DNA of 64,000 bases, taken from positions 1-64,000 of the forward strand of contig JBBPIG010000003.1 in the NCBI GenBank assembly GCA_038040445.1, read 5' to 3'. Below, in pieces: positions 8,115-16,917 of the stretch. The stretch is from Acidobacteriota bacterium (GTDB lineage Bacteria > Acidobacteriota > Blastocatellia > UBA7656). The position numbers and the translations under genes are program-made. Position 1 is the stretch's first letter. The number at the start of each line of letters is the position of its first letter. The notes beneath the pieces are model-generated. The model was not told the DNA's origin. It ran no database searches and saw only the letters and a list, made by a program, of their open reading frames with translations.

Positions 8115-9605
8115 CTATTTCGCGGTAACAGGCGCCCGAATCGCCCGGCCTGGATTGACGCCCTGTTGGAGCTTAGCATCTTTCACAACAAACACGCCGC
8201 CGACCAACACATGCTTGATGCCCTCAGAATACTTTGCCGGTTCTTCGAAGGTCGATCTATCGATGATCAGGGCGGGGTCGAATATCGTGAGATCGGCGTC
8301 GGCGCCGGCTCGAATGCGCCCCTTATTCTTCATCATCGGCGCGAGGCGTTCCAGTCTTTGGGCAGGCATTATGGTCATCTTGCGCAGGGCATCCATTAAA
8401 GTCAGCGCCCTTTCGCCGCGCACGTAGCGTCCTAACACGCGCGCATAGGCGCCTGAACCTCGTGGGTGGCCCTTGCCGTTTTGCAGACCTCCGTCGCTGG
8501 CGATCATGGTGATCGGACTCGCGACTGACATTCGCGCGATCTCCTCGGGAATCGAGTGGCCAATGACGCCGCCGCCTGTCTTCCGATACCTCGCAAAGCT
8601 TTCGGCCGTCAATCGCTCACCGGTCGCTACCCATTGCAGGTCCTTGTAGTCTATGCCCAGCGCCTCCTGCCATCCTTCATCGTAAATGGCAGACTCGATG
8701 TTTGTCTGCGTTGCCGTGTATGGGTAGCACTCCGTCGTAACGTCGAGACCGCGCGACTGCGCCTCGGTGATCATTTGAAGCAGGAGCGGAGTCGCGCGAA
8801 GACCCATGCTGCTGATGTGAACTACGTGCAGCGGCGCGCCGGTAGTCGCCGTAGCCGCGAGTACTTCTTCAAGCGCGCGGACGCTATTGTTAGGTTCCTT
8901 CAAACCAGCGTAGCGCATATGCACGAAGCACGGCGCGGCGTGCTTCGTGGCCACGCGGAACATCTCCAGAATCTCCCAATGCGAAGCGGCGGCGGTATAG
9001 TTGATGCCGAAGCCGACCCCGAGCGCGCCTTGCTTCAAGCCTTGCTCGATTTGCCGCTTCATCTCTTCGATCTCCGAGTCCGAGGCGGCCTTGTGCGCGG
9101 CATCTCCGCTTGGTAAGAACGCGCCCGGATCGCGCATCACAGCGATGCGCACCGGAATGTGGCCGATGCTCGCGCCGTGGTTGACTAACGCCTTGCCTTC
9201 ACGCGCGCCATACCACTTCTCCGCGTTGCCGGTTCCGACCTCAAGCTCGAGTGCGGTGGTCACTCCGTCCATCGCCTTGAAGCGATAGTTCTCCTGATCC
9301 TGGCCGTGCGAGTGCAGATCGATGAAGCCCGGCGCGACAACGAGTCCGGTTGCGAGGACGGTTATGCGGCCCCTTAAGCTCTTCTCGGTGATGGCCTGGA
9401 TGATGCCGTTGCTGATGCCGATATTGCGGATTGCGTCGAGCCCGGACTCTGGATCGACGACTCGGCCGTTAAGGATCACGACGTCGTAGTCGGACTGCGC
9501 TGCCGGCGAAACGACTTCGCCTTGCAGAACCACTGAGACCGTGAGCAGGGCGCAGCACAATACGACAGCAGTGCGGCGCCTGGCATGTGAAGTGCGATGA
9601 TTCAT
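8115..9605 (-). CDS. Exported amidohydrolase, N-acyl-D-amino-acid deacylase-like
   Basis: A 496-residue metal-dependent amidohydrolase with an N-terminal signal peptide ('AVVLCCALLTVSVVLQG'), so probably periplasmic. The family pattern is clear: an N-terminal beta-sandwich strand 'YDVVILNGRVVDPESGLD', the first metal-binding motif 'FIDLHSHGQD', a central 'HVVHISSMG' and the C-terminal 'IMPAQRLERLAPMMKNKGRI' and 'GADADLTIFDPA' strands that close the sandwich. D-aminoacylases and D-glutamate deacylases hydrolyse N-acyl-D-amino acids. Substrate specificity is inferred from overall resemblance only, and a dihydroorotase-like or prolidase-like activity is possible. It is divergently arranged with the serine hydrolase at 9831 across a promoter region with a perfect 16-bp inverted repeat. 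Confidence 0.82.
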   Translation of the reverse strand: MNHRTSHARRRTAVVLCCALLTVSVVLQGEVVSPAAQSDYDVVILNGRVVDPESGLDAIRNIGISNGIIQAITEKSLRGRITVLATGLVVAPGFIDLHSHGQDQENYRFKAMDGVTTALELEVGTGNAEKWYGAREGKALVNHGASIGHIPVRIAVMRDPGAFLPSGDAAHKAASDSEIEEMKRQIEQGLKQGALGVGFGINYTAAASHWEILEMFRVATKHAAPCFVHMRYAGLKEPNNSVRALEEVLAATATTGAPLHVVHISSMGLRATPLLLQMITEAQSRGLDVTTECYPYTATQTNIESAIYDEGWQEALGIDYKDLQWVATGERLTAESFARYRKTGGGVIGHSIPEEIARMSVASPITMIASDGGLQNGKGHPRGSGAYARVLGRYVRGERALTLMDALRKMTIMPAQRLERLAPMMKNKGRIRAGADADLTIFDPALIIDRSTFEEPAKYSEGIKHVLVGGVFVVKDAKLQQGVNPGRAIRAPVTAK

Positions 9606-9646
9606 GAAAGCCCCCGTTCTACATATCGATCAACATAGAAGCGGAG

Positions 9647-9675
9647 AATATGGAATCCGAGCCGGGCCTTGTCAA
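9647..9675 (-). promoter_or_regulatory. Predicted sigma70-like promoter of the amidohydrolase gene
   Basis: Minus-strand TTGACA (9670-9675), 17-bp spacer, CATATT (9647-9652), placed about 42 bp upstream of the start codon. Confidence 0.45.
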
Positions 9676-9691
9676 GTGGAAAGCCTTGGGC

Positions 9692-9744
9692 GTGCGCGTC
9701 AGATTTTGCACATCAGAGGTGATGCGAGAAAATCTGACGCGCAC
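9692..9744. repeat. Perfect 16-bp inverted repeat between divergent genes
   Basis: GTGCGCGTCAGATTTT (9692-9707) is exactly complementary to AAAATCTGACGCGCAC (9729-9744), with 21 bp between. It lies upstream of both the amidohydrolase and serine hydrolase genes, immediately behind the predicted minus-strand promoter. The right half recurs at 3425-3459, so this is a dispersed element rather than a gene-specific operator. Confidence 0.85.
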
Positions 9745-9830
9745 CCGCAACCCGGGCTGTGGAGAGATTCCAAGTCTCTTGGTATGCTTGGAGTCCTCGC
9801 GGCAGCCTAAGAAGACCGAAAGGAATAACA

Positions 9831-10886
9831 ATGAGACAGACGGAAACTCTAGAGCGGAGAACCATGATCAGTTTGTCCCTGGTTCTGGCGCTATTGCTGA
9901 GCGCTACCTGTTTTGCGCAAACAGCTACCAGCTCGCGTGCGGCGAGTGATCCTGCGCTTCAAAGACTCGAGCGCGAAATCGCGCGAGTGTCGGCGGTATC
10001 GGGCGGCGTCGTTGGCGTAACTGCGATCCATCTCGAAACAGGCCGCCGGGTATCAATGAACGGGTCCGATCGCTTTCCGATGGCGAGCACATTCAAAGTC
10101 CCGATCGCGGTTCAGCTTCTGACTCGAATCGACAAGGGCGAAGTGAAACTCGACCAGATGATCGATATCAAGCAGAGCGATCTGCATCCAGGCAGCGGAA
10201 CGCTTAGCGACCTGTTTAACAAAGGCGGGCTGGCGCTGTCAGTGCGAAACTTGATGGAGTTGATGCTTCTGATCAGCGACAACAGCGCGACGGATGTCTT
10301 ACTACGCACCGCTGGGGGAGCGGACGCGGTCACCGCTCGCATGCGATCTCTGGGTATCGATGGGATTAGCGTGAATCGCTCGACCGCGCAATTGATCGCC
10401 GACCGGGCGGGCGTTACGAGTCTTCCGCCGGAGGATCAGTGGAACCCGGTCGTCTTCTTCGTAGCGTTCTCGGCGGTGAAGCCCGAAGACCAAAAGGCCG
10501 CGGCGAAGAAATTCGACACCGATCCTCGCGATACCTCGACTCCGGATGGTATGGCCGCTCTGCTTGAGCAGATCTATCACAAAAACATTCTAAAGCCAGA
10601 GAGCTCGGCCCTATTGCTGGACATCATGCGCAGGTGCAGGACTGGTGATATGCGGCTCAAAGGGCTGATCCCGCAGGGAACCGAAATCGCGCACAAGACC
10701 GGGACGATCGGCGGGAGTACAAACGATGTCGGGATCATTGCGCTTCCGGACAACGCCGGGCACGTAGCTATTGCGGTGTTCGTAAAGTCATCTGAGAAGG
10801 ACACCGCCGCCCGCGAACGAGGGATAGCCGAAATTGCCCGAGCGGTGCACGATTTCTTTCTGTTCCAGCCTCGCCCTTCTTCATGA
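9831..10886 (+). CDS. Class A beta-lactamase-like serine hydrolase (atypical omega loop)
   Basis: Periplasmic serine hydrolase of 351 residues. The start is ATG 9831, preceded by AAGGAATAACA. A second ATG at 9864 opens directly on the signal peptide 'MISLSLVLALLLSATCFAQ' and is an alternative. The three active-site motifs of class A beta-lactamases are present: S-T-F-K (nucleophile Ser about 86, Lys 89), S-D-N (149-151) and K-T-G (289-291). The downstream 'DPRDTSTPDGMA' motif is also conserved. However, counting back from that motif, the position of general-base Glu166 is Gln in 'KPEDQKAAAKKF' and the ExxLN signature is missing. Activity on beta-lactams is therefore doubtful; a peptidoglycan-related or diverged lactamase function is possible. 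Confidence 0.85.
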   Translation: MRQTETLERRTMISLSLVLALLLSATCFAQTATSSRAASDPALQRLEREIARVSAVSGGVVGVTAIHLETGRRVSMNGSDRFPMASTFKVPIAVQLLTRIDKGEVKLDQMIDIKQSDLHPGSGTLSDLFNKGGLALSVRNLMELMLLISDNSATDVLLRTAGGADAVTARMRSLGIDGISVNRSTAQLIADRAGVTSLPPEDQWNPVVFFVAFSAVKPEDQKAAAKKFDTDPRDTSTPDGMAALLEQIYHKNILKPESSALLLDIMRRCRTGDMRLKGLIPQGTEIAHKTGTIGGSTNDVGIIALPDNAGHVAIAVFVKSSEKDTAARERGIAEIARAVHDFFLFQPRPSS

Positions 10887-10895
10887 GGAGCTCCC

Positions 10896-10999
10896 GTTCA
10901 GGGTTCGTAGTCCCGCTTTCAGGCGGAAGTTTGTGAAACGACGTCTCCGCCAATCGAGCTACGAGCTTCCGCCTGAAGGCGGGACTACGAACCCTGAAC
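10896..10999. repeat. Long palindrome after the serine hydrolase gene
   Basis: Left arm 10896-10930 and right arm 10965-10999 are complementary at about 33 of 35 positions (GTTCAGGGTTCGTAGTCCCG... against ...CGGGACTACGAACCCTGAAC), with a 34-bp loop. It begins 10 bp after the stop codon, so the RNA could act as a terminator or 3' stabiliser. A half copy lies at 8070-8099. Confidence 0.9.
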
Positions 11000-11358
11000 T
11001 CGAATCTGGCTTGGGAACGTTCGATTGCCCCGTCTTTTGTGCTTTGTGGCTTGGGCGGTTTGTGAGAGACTTGTCCCCGACAAGGGTCGTGGGCACTCAG
11101 CGCAAGGCTTTTGTTGAGCCGCTTGAATCCGTTTCGCTGCGGCTGGCGTAAACTGAGTTTGAAACTAAGAGTGGTCCAATTTCCCGCGCGATCTGACGCG
11201 GATTCTTGATCCGAATGGCATTATCCGATCGCTTGATAGTGCGTGTGTCGGCTGCTATCGAGACGCGTGGCTAGTACACTCGAAACAGTTCGACTTGGAA
11301 GAAGACGCGGCTTCGAAGCCGGTATCATTTAATCACCAAGAAGGAGAGTACAAACTGT
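11000..11358. other. Intergenic stretch upstream of the globin gene
   Basis: No convincing gene is visible. A weak promoter-like TTGATA (11233-11238) with TATCGA 17 bp further on could serve the globin gene, and AAGGAGAG just before the start is a good ribosome-binding site. Confidence 0.4.
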
Positions 11359-11820
11359 ATGCGTAAGAAACTGATGGTAGTCGCGATCGCGGCGGCAGTG
11401 GCAATGGGATGTTTCAGCATCGCATCCGCCGAGGCGAAGGATAAGAAGGCAAAATCGCTCTACTCCCGGCTCGGGGGTAAGAAGGCCATCACCGCCGTCG
11501 TCGGTGAGTTTGTCAACAACTGCGCAACTGACACGCGGATCAACAAGTTCTTTGCCGACACGGCCAAGGATCCGAAGCGGCTTGCGAAGTTCAAGAAGAA
11601 CCTTATAAACCAAATCTGCCAGGCGAGCGGTGGACCCTGCAAGTATACGGGCAAAGCCATGAAGCCGGCTCACAAGGGTATGGGCATTACGGACGCAGAC
11701 TTCACCGCGCTGGTTGAGGACCTTGTGAAAGCGCTGGACAAGTTCAACGTCGGTGCGACTGAGAAGAACGAGCTTCTTGGAGCGCTAGGCGGGATGAAGG
11801 GCGACATAGTCGGGCAGTAA
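11359..11820 (+). CDS. Exported group 1 truncated haemoglobin
   Basis: A 153-residue protein with an N-terminal signal sequence ('[19 protein letters not shown]', likely cut after Ala-Ser-Ala) followed by a truncated haemoglobin of about 125 residues. Typical features are 'LYSRLGG' at the start of helix A, the distal-side '[10 protein letters not shown]' with 'KYTGKAM', and the proximal His in '[12 protein letters not shown]'. Most TrHb1 proteins are cytoplasmic NO or O2 handlers, so export to the periplasm is unusual but recurs in Acidobacteriota. An 'AMGC' stretch could be read as a poor lipobox; I favour signal peptidase I. It is monocistronic, with a strong hairpin after the gene. In this genome it could protect periplasmic haem proteins from NO, an inference only. 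Confidence 0.88.
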   Translation: MRKKLMVVAIAAAVAMGCFSIASAEAKDKKAKSLYSRLGGKKAITAVVGEFVNNCATDTRINKFFADTAKDPKRLAKFKKNLINQICQASGGPCKYTGKAMKPAHKGMGITDADFTALVEDLVKALDKFNVGATEKNELLGALGGMKGDIVGQ

Positions 11821-11887
11821 GCTCAAATCAAGAAAAGGGGAATGAAGCACCGGCGAGCACGCCAACGTTTCCTCTTTAAAACTAGAA

Positions 11888-11921
11888 GACGCCTGCGGAG
11901 AACGAAAACTCCGCAGGCGTC
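11888..11921 (+). terminator. Hairpin terminator of the globin gene
   Basis: GACGCCTGCGGAG (11888-11900) and CTCCGCAGGCGTC (11909-11921) pair perfectly over 13 bp with an 8-nt loop, 67 bp after the globin stop. The following sequence is only moderately T-rich (GACTTCTTTGC). Confidence 0.7.
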
Positions 11922-12364
11922 GACTTCTTTGCTTAGGCCACACTCCTCAAGAATACTCAATCCTCAGACTCCCAGATCGTTTCAATCTCTTTTCCTTTCT
12001 AAAGTAACATTCTCCTTTCTAAGGAAGGTTTCGCGAAGGCGCCGCCTGTTTCCTAGAGGTGGCGCAGACGGGCAAGCACAAACCGACTGCCAGTTTGAAT
12101 TTTGAAGTAGATAGGCGCTACAACCAGTGGGCTCTCTGCTCGGCGCAAATTCGTACACTGACCGGGTCTGTCTATCCGTCTTCCTTGACGTGGACAAGCG
12201 TTCAAGGCCGGCCAGGGGCAAGGTAGTGGGTGGTGGTGTGTGTCCTGAAAAATAGTCGGACACACGTTCTCCAAGGCTCCACTAGCATCGCGCCTAGGCG
12301 GGCTTATTAGTTGATAAATCTCCGTATCGTGCCTGTTCAACCATGCATTCCAGATCGCGACTCT
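11922..12364. other. Intergenic stretch between convergent genes, with a hairpin
   Basis: No gene recognised. GTGTGTCC (12238-12245) and GGACACAC (12258-12265) form a perfect 8-bp stem that could end transcripts of the convergent DUF11 gene. A short direct repeat, CCTTTCTAA, occurs near 11996 and 12013. Confidence 0.45.
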
Positions 12365-14410
12365 TCATTGGGCTGTGAGCAAAGTGCTTGAGATTCCGCC
12401 ATTGCTATTGCGAATCGTTAAAAGGGGAGTCTTTCCGGGTCCTAGTAACTCCGCCACACTCTTGCCACCAAGTAATGGTCCCTTCTGGATAACTACCGAC
12501 TCGTTCTTCAGGCGCGCTGGCTTCTTAAACCTAACTCCATCTACGAAGATTTCGAGAGGGTCACTGAATCCTTTCCCTCTGATTGTCAGTCTGGATGAAA
12601 CCTCTATCTCCTCTAAGGCAGGCCCACCTGGCACACCGGCCCCAGTACCAGGATTTGTTTCTACCTCGTTGGATGTACTACAGCGCCAGACGGCGGTTAC
12701 AGCGTAGAAGGATCCAATCGCCGCGACAGGAATATTGGTCTTGTATATCGCTGTAAAGGCCGCCCCAACGGCCGTAATAATCTTGACTAGATTCGCTGGT
12801 ATTGTTTGCACCAGTGGGGTATTCGACTGATATATGTTAAACCCTTGCAGCGTACATGTGGCCTGAGGGAAGACAAAAGTATCGCCAAGAGATTCGCTAC
12901 CAAATATATCCGAGTTAGCGAACGCTGATGAAGCGGGGTTCACCCTCAGGTCTCGTGGGGCGGGAGTAGGGTCCGATAGAGTCGACGGTTGCAGCACCCA
13001 AGAGAGTTCTACTAGGCCCCCGCCTCGAACTGATTTCCGATCAACTGCTGTATTGTTATCGTCATTCGGATCGTCCGACCCCGAGAGCTGAAGCGGTATT
13101 GAACAAACTGCCCGAGGAAACTTCTCCCCAACAGATCCATCAATAATTTCAACTTTATTCATCAGGACCGAGCCGGCCGGAGTAAGAACATTAACCTTTA
13201 TCGCGATCGTGAACGATTCGCCTGCGAGAAGACCGGTGCCACCTATGATCGCGCCGCTGGAACCGACTCTAGGCGTTATGAAACCACTCCTGCTCGCGCT
13301 TATTGAGGAGAAGGTTGTGCCGACAGGAAGTATGTCAAAGAGGGTAAAAAAGGCAGCCGCGTCCGGGCCTGCGTTTCTCACGGTAATGTTATACGTAACC
13401 TGTTCGCCAGGGGCGGCAGATTCAGAAGAAGCTGTGCTTGTTACAGATAAATCAGATTTAGGCAATCCCGGTAGTTCGGGCGCGACACTCACCGTTTCAT
13501 CTGCCACGTTGTCACTCGGGTTTGGATCGCTTAACGTGCCGACAACGCTCGCGGTATTCTTTATTTGTGTACCCGGCTGTGCCGTGACCTTTACAACCAG
13601 CCAGACCAATGCCGAGGAACCGGAAGGTATTGCTCCTAAAGAACAAGCAATCACGCCGTTCCCGCCCACCGGGGGTGCCGTGAATCCCCCCTGACTTATC
13701 GCAACGGCATTAAAGGTCGTCCCGGTCGGTACAGAATCTGTAACGGTAACACCGGTCGCAGTCTCCGGTCCGGCGTTGGCAACTTTGATTGAGTAAACTA
13801 GCAGGGCTCCGCTGGGCACCTCGCCAGCGGAACTAGAATTAGTTATCGATAAATCCGCTCCCTGAGTCCGATCAGGCCCTAGCAAAGTGATCAGGGGAAA
13901 GCAGGCGCCTGTAGGGAAACCATCGTCGCTGGTACCGGAAATAGTCAATGCCACGTAGCCACTTTGCCGGCCATTCAAGCCGACACAAAGATTCGCACAC
14001 ACTTGCGCGAACGCCGGAATCCGGTTGCTACCGGGACCACAATTAGCAACAAAGCCGGCAAATTCAGCGCCTGTATTATTTCGAGAACCTATTTGGTTGA
14101 AGTTATTGTCATAGAAAGTCAAATTGAGATTTTGTATAGTAGCGCCCACTCCTCCTATTTCTGCAACGGTAACCTTGAAATCCCAAGCGGGGCTGGTCCC
14201 ATTACATGAGTTTTTGGATTGAGGTACAAAGGTAGAATCGATTGTCCCCCGAAGCTGCGCGCCAGCAGCACTATGCGGAGATTCATTGGTGTAAGCGGGG
14301 CCCTCAAGCCGGCTAATAGTAGATCCTATTCCTCCAGTATAAGTAGAGGGCAGCACACAAAAAACCAAGAAAATACATATGATGAGGAAACAAACAATAC
14401 TAGGCTTCAT
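12365..14410 (-). CDS. Secreted DUF11-repeat protein
   Basis: Predicted 681-residue secreted protein of unknown function. The start at 14410 is preceded by AGGAGAAGCAGAT and opens a signal peptide ('MKPSIVCFLIICIFLVFCVL'). Two DUF11 (conserved repeat, Ig-like) domains occupy roughly residues 180-305 and 320-440, each with the family marks 'ADLSITNSSSAGEVPSGALL' / 'SDLSVTSTASSESAAPGEQV', 'NAGPETATGVTVTD' and a 'DPNPSDNVA'-type end. The N-terminal 170 residues contain four Cys and look like a separate beta domain, and the C-terminal part ends with an IPT-like strand pattern ('LTIRGKGFSDPLEIFVDG'). Such proteins are typically cell-surface or extracellular. Codon use is slightly more AT-rich than its neighbours. 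Confidence 0.8.
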   Translation of the reverse strand: MKPSIVCFLIICIFLVFCVLPSTYTGGIGSTISRLEGPAYTNESPHSAAGAQLRGTIDSTFVPQSKNSCNGTSPAWDFKVTVAEIGGVGATIQNLNLTFYDNNFNQIGSRNNTGAEFAGFVANCGPGSNRIPAFAQVCANLCVGLNGRQSGYVALTISGTSDDGFPTGACFPLITLLGPDRTQGADLSITNSSSAGEVPSGALLVYSIKVANAGPETATGVTVTDSVPTGTTFNAVAISQGGFTAPPVGGNGVIACSLGAIPSGSSALVWLVVKVTAQPGTQIKNTASVVGTLSDPNPSDNVADETVSVAPELPGLPKSDLSVTSTASSESAAPGEQVTYNITVRNAGPDAAAFFTLFDILPVGTTFSSISASRSGFITPRVGSSGAIIGGTGLLAGESFTIAIKVNVLTPAGSVLMNKVEIIDGSVGEKFPRAVCSIPLQLSGSDDPNDDNNTAVDRKSVRGGGLVELSWVLQPSTLSDPTPAPRDLRVNPASSAFANSDIFGSESLGDTFVFPQATCTLQGFNIYQSNTPLVQTIPANLVKIITAVGAAFTAIYKTNIPVAAIGSFYAVTAVWRCSTSNEVETNPGTGAGVPGGPALEEIEVSSRLTIRGKGFSDPLEIFVDGVRFKKPARLKNESVVIQKGPLLGGKSVAELLGPGKTPLLTIRNSNGGISSTLLTAQ

Positions 14411-14537
14411 ATCTGCTTCTCCTGTGATGATCAACGTTGTCAGAGTAAGCCGCTAGGCTCCGGCTTAAAGCTAAAAGCGGCGAGGTGGACTCACAACCCA
14501 AGTTCAGCACCCGCTCAAACTCTTGGCAGTCGCAGCG

Positions 14538-14565
14538 AGTCTATCAGAATCCCTAGGGCTGTCAA
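14538..14565 (-). promoter_or_regulatory. Predicted sigma70-like promoter of the DUF11 gene
   Basis: Minus-strand TTGACA (14560-14565), 16-bp spacer, TAGACT (14538-14543), about 130 bp upstream of the start codon. Confidence 0.5.
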
Positions 14566-14658
14566 TCACAAACGCGGAGCGGAAGTCTCTCTTAACAAAC
14601 CAACGTCATGATGCGAGGCAAGCCGCGCGAAGCACAAATTGCGAAGGGAGGCTATCAG

Positions 14659-14695
14659 GGAGGCCGGAGCGCCGGTTCTCGGCGCTTCGACCTCC
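14659..14695. terminator. Hairpin downstream of the GlcG-like gene
   Basis: GGAGGCCGGAGCGCC pairs with GGCGCTTCGACCTCC (two mismatches, 7-nt loop). The T-run TCTTTTT follows on the plus strand, so the orientation fits plus-strand termination better. It may work as a bidirectional stop for the minus-strand gene ending at 14710. Confidence 0.5.
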
Positions 14696-14709
14696 TCTTT
14701 TTCGTTGCG

Positions 14710-16719
14710 CTAGCGATTGGGATGCCGGGGAAACTTTACGTAGGGCAACCGGACGCCGCGAACAAAGACCCGGTCGGAGCGAATGTCCAGTGGCGCTTCA
14801 AATCCGGCGCTTCCCATCGTGGAGACCAGATCGTCCTGATCCACGCCGTCGCCGCTTACGCCAATGGCGCCCGCAAGCCGGCCGTTCTTGAATAGCGGCA
14901 CGCTCCCGGGAAAAATCTGAATACCATTCTTGAGGCTCGAAATGCCGGTGCAATCCGCGGGGCTGAAGGCTCCGGTGGTGACGAACCTCCCTATCGCGGC
15001 AAGCAAAAGGTCGAGCTGCAAGCCGTCGTTGAACGGGCTGAAGTCCTCAATCGGAACAGAAAAGGGTCCGTTTTCCGTGTCGTCAATTCCGTCCGGGAAG
15101 AATGGGCGCTCGAGAAAGCCTTGCGCCCGGTCGGAGAAGGCAACGGACCCGTCGAGCTTCACTCCGTCCTTGCTCGCCGCGTCAGTGTAGCGTCCCATTC
15201 CTCGCGAGCGAAGATCGGCGCCCGCCGACGCTTTGCTGAAAAAGGCAGCCGTGCGGGCCTTTTGCACGCAAACATCGAAGCCAAATATCGGCGCGTCGAT
15301 CGTGCTGAAGATTCCGAGTACCGTTCCGTCAACGTCGACCACTGAGATGTTAACCTCTGTCGCGCTGTTCAAAGGCTGTCGAATAGCCGCTCGGGTGATG
15401 AACGCTTGCCTGGCTGCCTGAGCGATGATCTGTTGAACGTCGCTCTTGCTCAACACCGAGCCCCCGCTGAAAGGAAAGAACCGGCTGTCAACTCGCCCCG
15501 CCGGTGCGGAGGAATCGATGGTCGCAACAGTGAACCTGGATGGTTGGGCGTCTCTGATCCCGGGAGCGAGAGCCCCAAGGGTTACGACCTGGCCGCTCAA
15601 TTGATCGAAGGGCGTAGCTTGAGTTTGCGGCGGCATCGGCGTGTTGACGAACGTAAATCTGATACCGTTTACGATGATCTTGTCGCCCTGAATCTCCGGT
15701 GGTGTTTCGAAGCCTCGAGTGGCAGCGCGCGCGATCAGTTCCTCGACTGGTTGATCGTCATCTGCCGGGTCCAGGTCTAACGTGTAAGCGCCATCGCCTT
15801 CAACCCCGATTCCGCCGACTTGGATCCCATTCTTGTAGAGCGCGATTCCTCCTGGATCCGCGGCGAGCCCCAGCGGTGACCGAGCGTTGATATCACTGCA
15901 GATAAGAAACTGCGAGAACTGGACGCCGAACAGCGGACCGCCTGTTTGGAAATTGACGCCGGGCGGGAAGTGCTCTTGCACGATGAAGCTTGCAGTGCGA
16001 GTCGTGAAGCTGTGGCCCTGGCTGCTGAGGAACGCGCCGGTCACCGCCTTTGAGATAGCGGCAAGAGTCGCACCGTCCGAGACTGGAAGCACACCGAGGC
16101 GCAGCCCGTCGAGTCCACAGATCGGATTGTTGATAGTGTTGCTCCCAGAGCACCGCCTGCCGCCGCCTATCGTAATATCGTTGCGGGCGCCAGTCATTCT
16201 GAAGATGCCAAGGATGTTGCCCTCCTTGTCGGTGACCGCGATGGTGACTTTCAGTCCACTTGCGTCAGCCTGAGCTGCCGCCTGCGAGATTATCTTCTTC
16301 ACGTCGTCGGCGGTGAGCTTGCTCTCGTCGGCGGCGATCTCGACCGTGATGTGAACCATCGCCGAGGCAGTACCATCCGGATTGGTGACGGTTACGTCGA
16401 TCCCTTCGGTAATATCTGCGGCCGCAACCTCGTAGATGACGATTTTTGTCGAGCCTTTTACCTTGGCGCGAGCAAAGCTGATCGAGCCGTGCGCGTTATT
16501 GAGGGCAACGGTTGCGCCCTTCTGGAAATTCTGGCCTTTGATGATCAGTCTGCCGCCGTCCGGGTCATAAAGCGCGGTTTCCGAAGTGATTTGGGGGACG
16601 GGACCGGATTGGATTAACCAGGCGAGAGAGTGTCCGCTGAGGGCGACCATCACGATTGCAATCAGCGCTGCGATCGTTCTGGTGATTCGATACTTTCGAA
16701 CCAAATCCCGGATTGCCAT
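14710..16719 (-). CDS. Secreted protein with IPT-like and two GlcG/HbpS-type (DUF336) domains
   Basis: Predicted exported protein of 669 residues; start at 16719 is set by AGGAGGATAAG. After a signal anchor ('IAALIAIVMVALSGHSLAWL') comes an IPT/TIG-like strand region (about 50-130: 'RLIIKGQNFQKGATVALNN'). Two GlcG/HbpS-like haem-degrading-family domains follow, opening with 'LTADDVKKIISQAAAQA' (about 132) and 'LSKSDVQQIIAQAARQA' (about 421). Each contains the 'VTDKEGNILGIFRM'-type strand and ends in 'GVSGDGVDQDDLV'-type sequence. Both carry large insertions relative to the 140-residue family norm. HbpS binds haem in Streptomyces; whether this protein does is unknown, though the haem-rich neighbourhood makes it worth testing. 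Confidence 0.78.
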   Translation of the reverse strand: MAIRDLVRKYRITRTIAALIAIVMVALSGHSLAWLIQSGPVPQITSETALYDPDGGRLIIKGQNFQKGATVALNNAHGSISFARAKVKGSTKIVIYEVAAADITEGIDVTVTNPDGTASAMVHITVEIAADESKLTADDVKKIISQAAAQADASGLKVTIAVTDKEGNILGIFRMTGARNDITIGGGRRCSGSNTINNPICGLDGLRLGVLPVSDGATLAAISKAVTGAFLSSQGHSFTTRTASFIVQEHFPPGVNFQTGGPLFGVQFSQFLICSDINARSPLGLAADPGGIALYKNGIQVGGIGVEGDGAYTLDLDPADDDQPVEELIARAATRGFETPPEIQGDKIIVNGIRFTFVNTPMPPQTQATPFDQLSGQVVTLGALAPGIRDAQPSRFTVATIDSSAPAGRVDSRFFPFSGGSVLSKSDVQQIIAQAARQAFITRAAIRQPLNSATEVNISVVDVDGTVLGIFSTIDAPIFGFDVCVQKARTAAFFSKASAGADLRSRGMGRYTDAASKDGVKLDGSVAFSDRAQGFLERPFFPDGIDDTENGPFSVPIEDFSPFNDGLQLDLLLAAIGRFVTTGAFSPADCTGISSLKNGIQIFPGSVPLFKNGRLAGAIGVSGDGVDQDDLVSTMGSAGFEAPLDIRSDRVFVRGVRLPYVKFPRHPNR

Positions 16720-16805
16720 CTTATCCTCCTGAAGCGTGTTCAATCCAAGCGACGTTCAACTTGAGGCATTGCGTTACAAGCTACGCGCTTGTTTCTTCGC
16801 GCGGC

Positions 16806-16834
16806 AGTATAGCGAATGTGTAATTGGGCCGCAA
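16806..16834 (-). promoter_or_regulatory. Predicted sigma70-like promoter of the GlcG-like gene
   Basis: Minus-strand TTGCGG (16829-16834), 17-bp spacer, TATACT (16806-16811), about 87 bp upstream of the start codon. Confidence 0.5.
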
Positions 16835-16867
16835 GCACTTAGCCCTTCACTCGGAAGCACGTGAATC

Positions 16868-16903
16868 GCCGAGCGGACCACTACGCGGGTTCGTCCGCTC
16901 GGC
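16868..16903. terminator. Hairpin after the TonB-dependent receptor gene
   Basis: GCCGAGCGGA (16868-16877) and TCCGCTCGGC (16894-16903) form a perfect 10-bp stem, 14 bp beyond the receptor stop codon at 16918. There is no T-tract on the minus strand. Confidence 0.5.
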
Positions 16904-16917
16904 TGCTGAGCTTTTGT

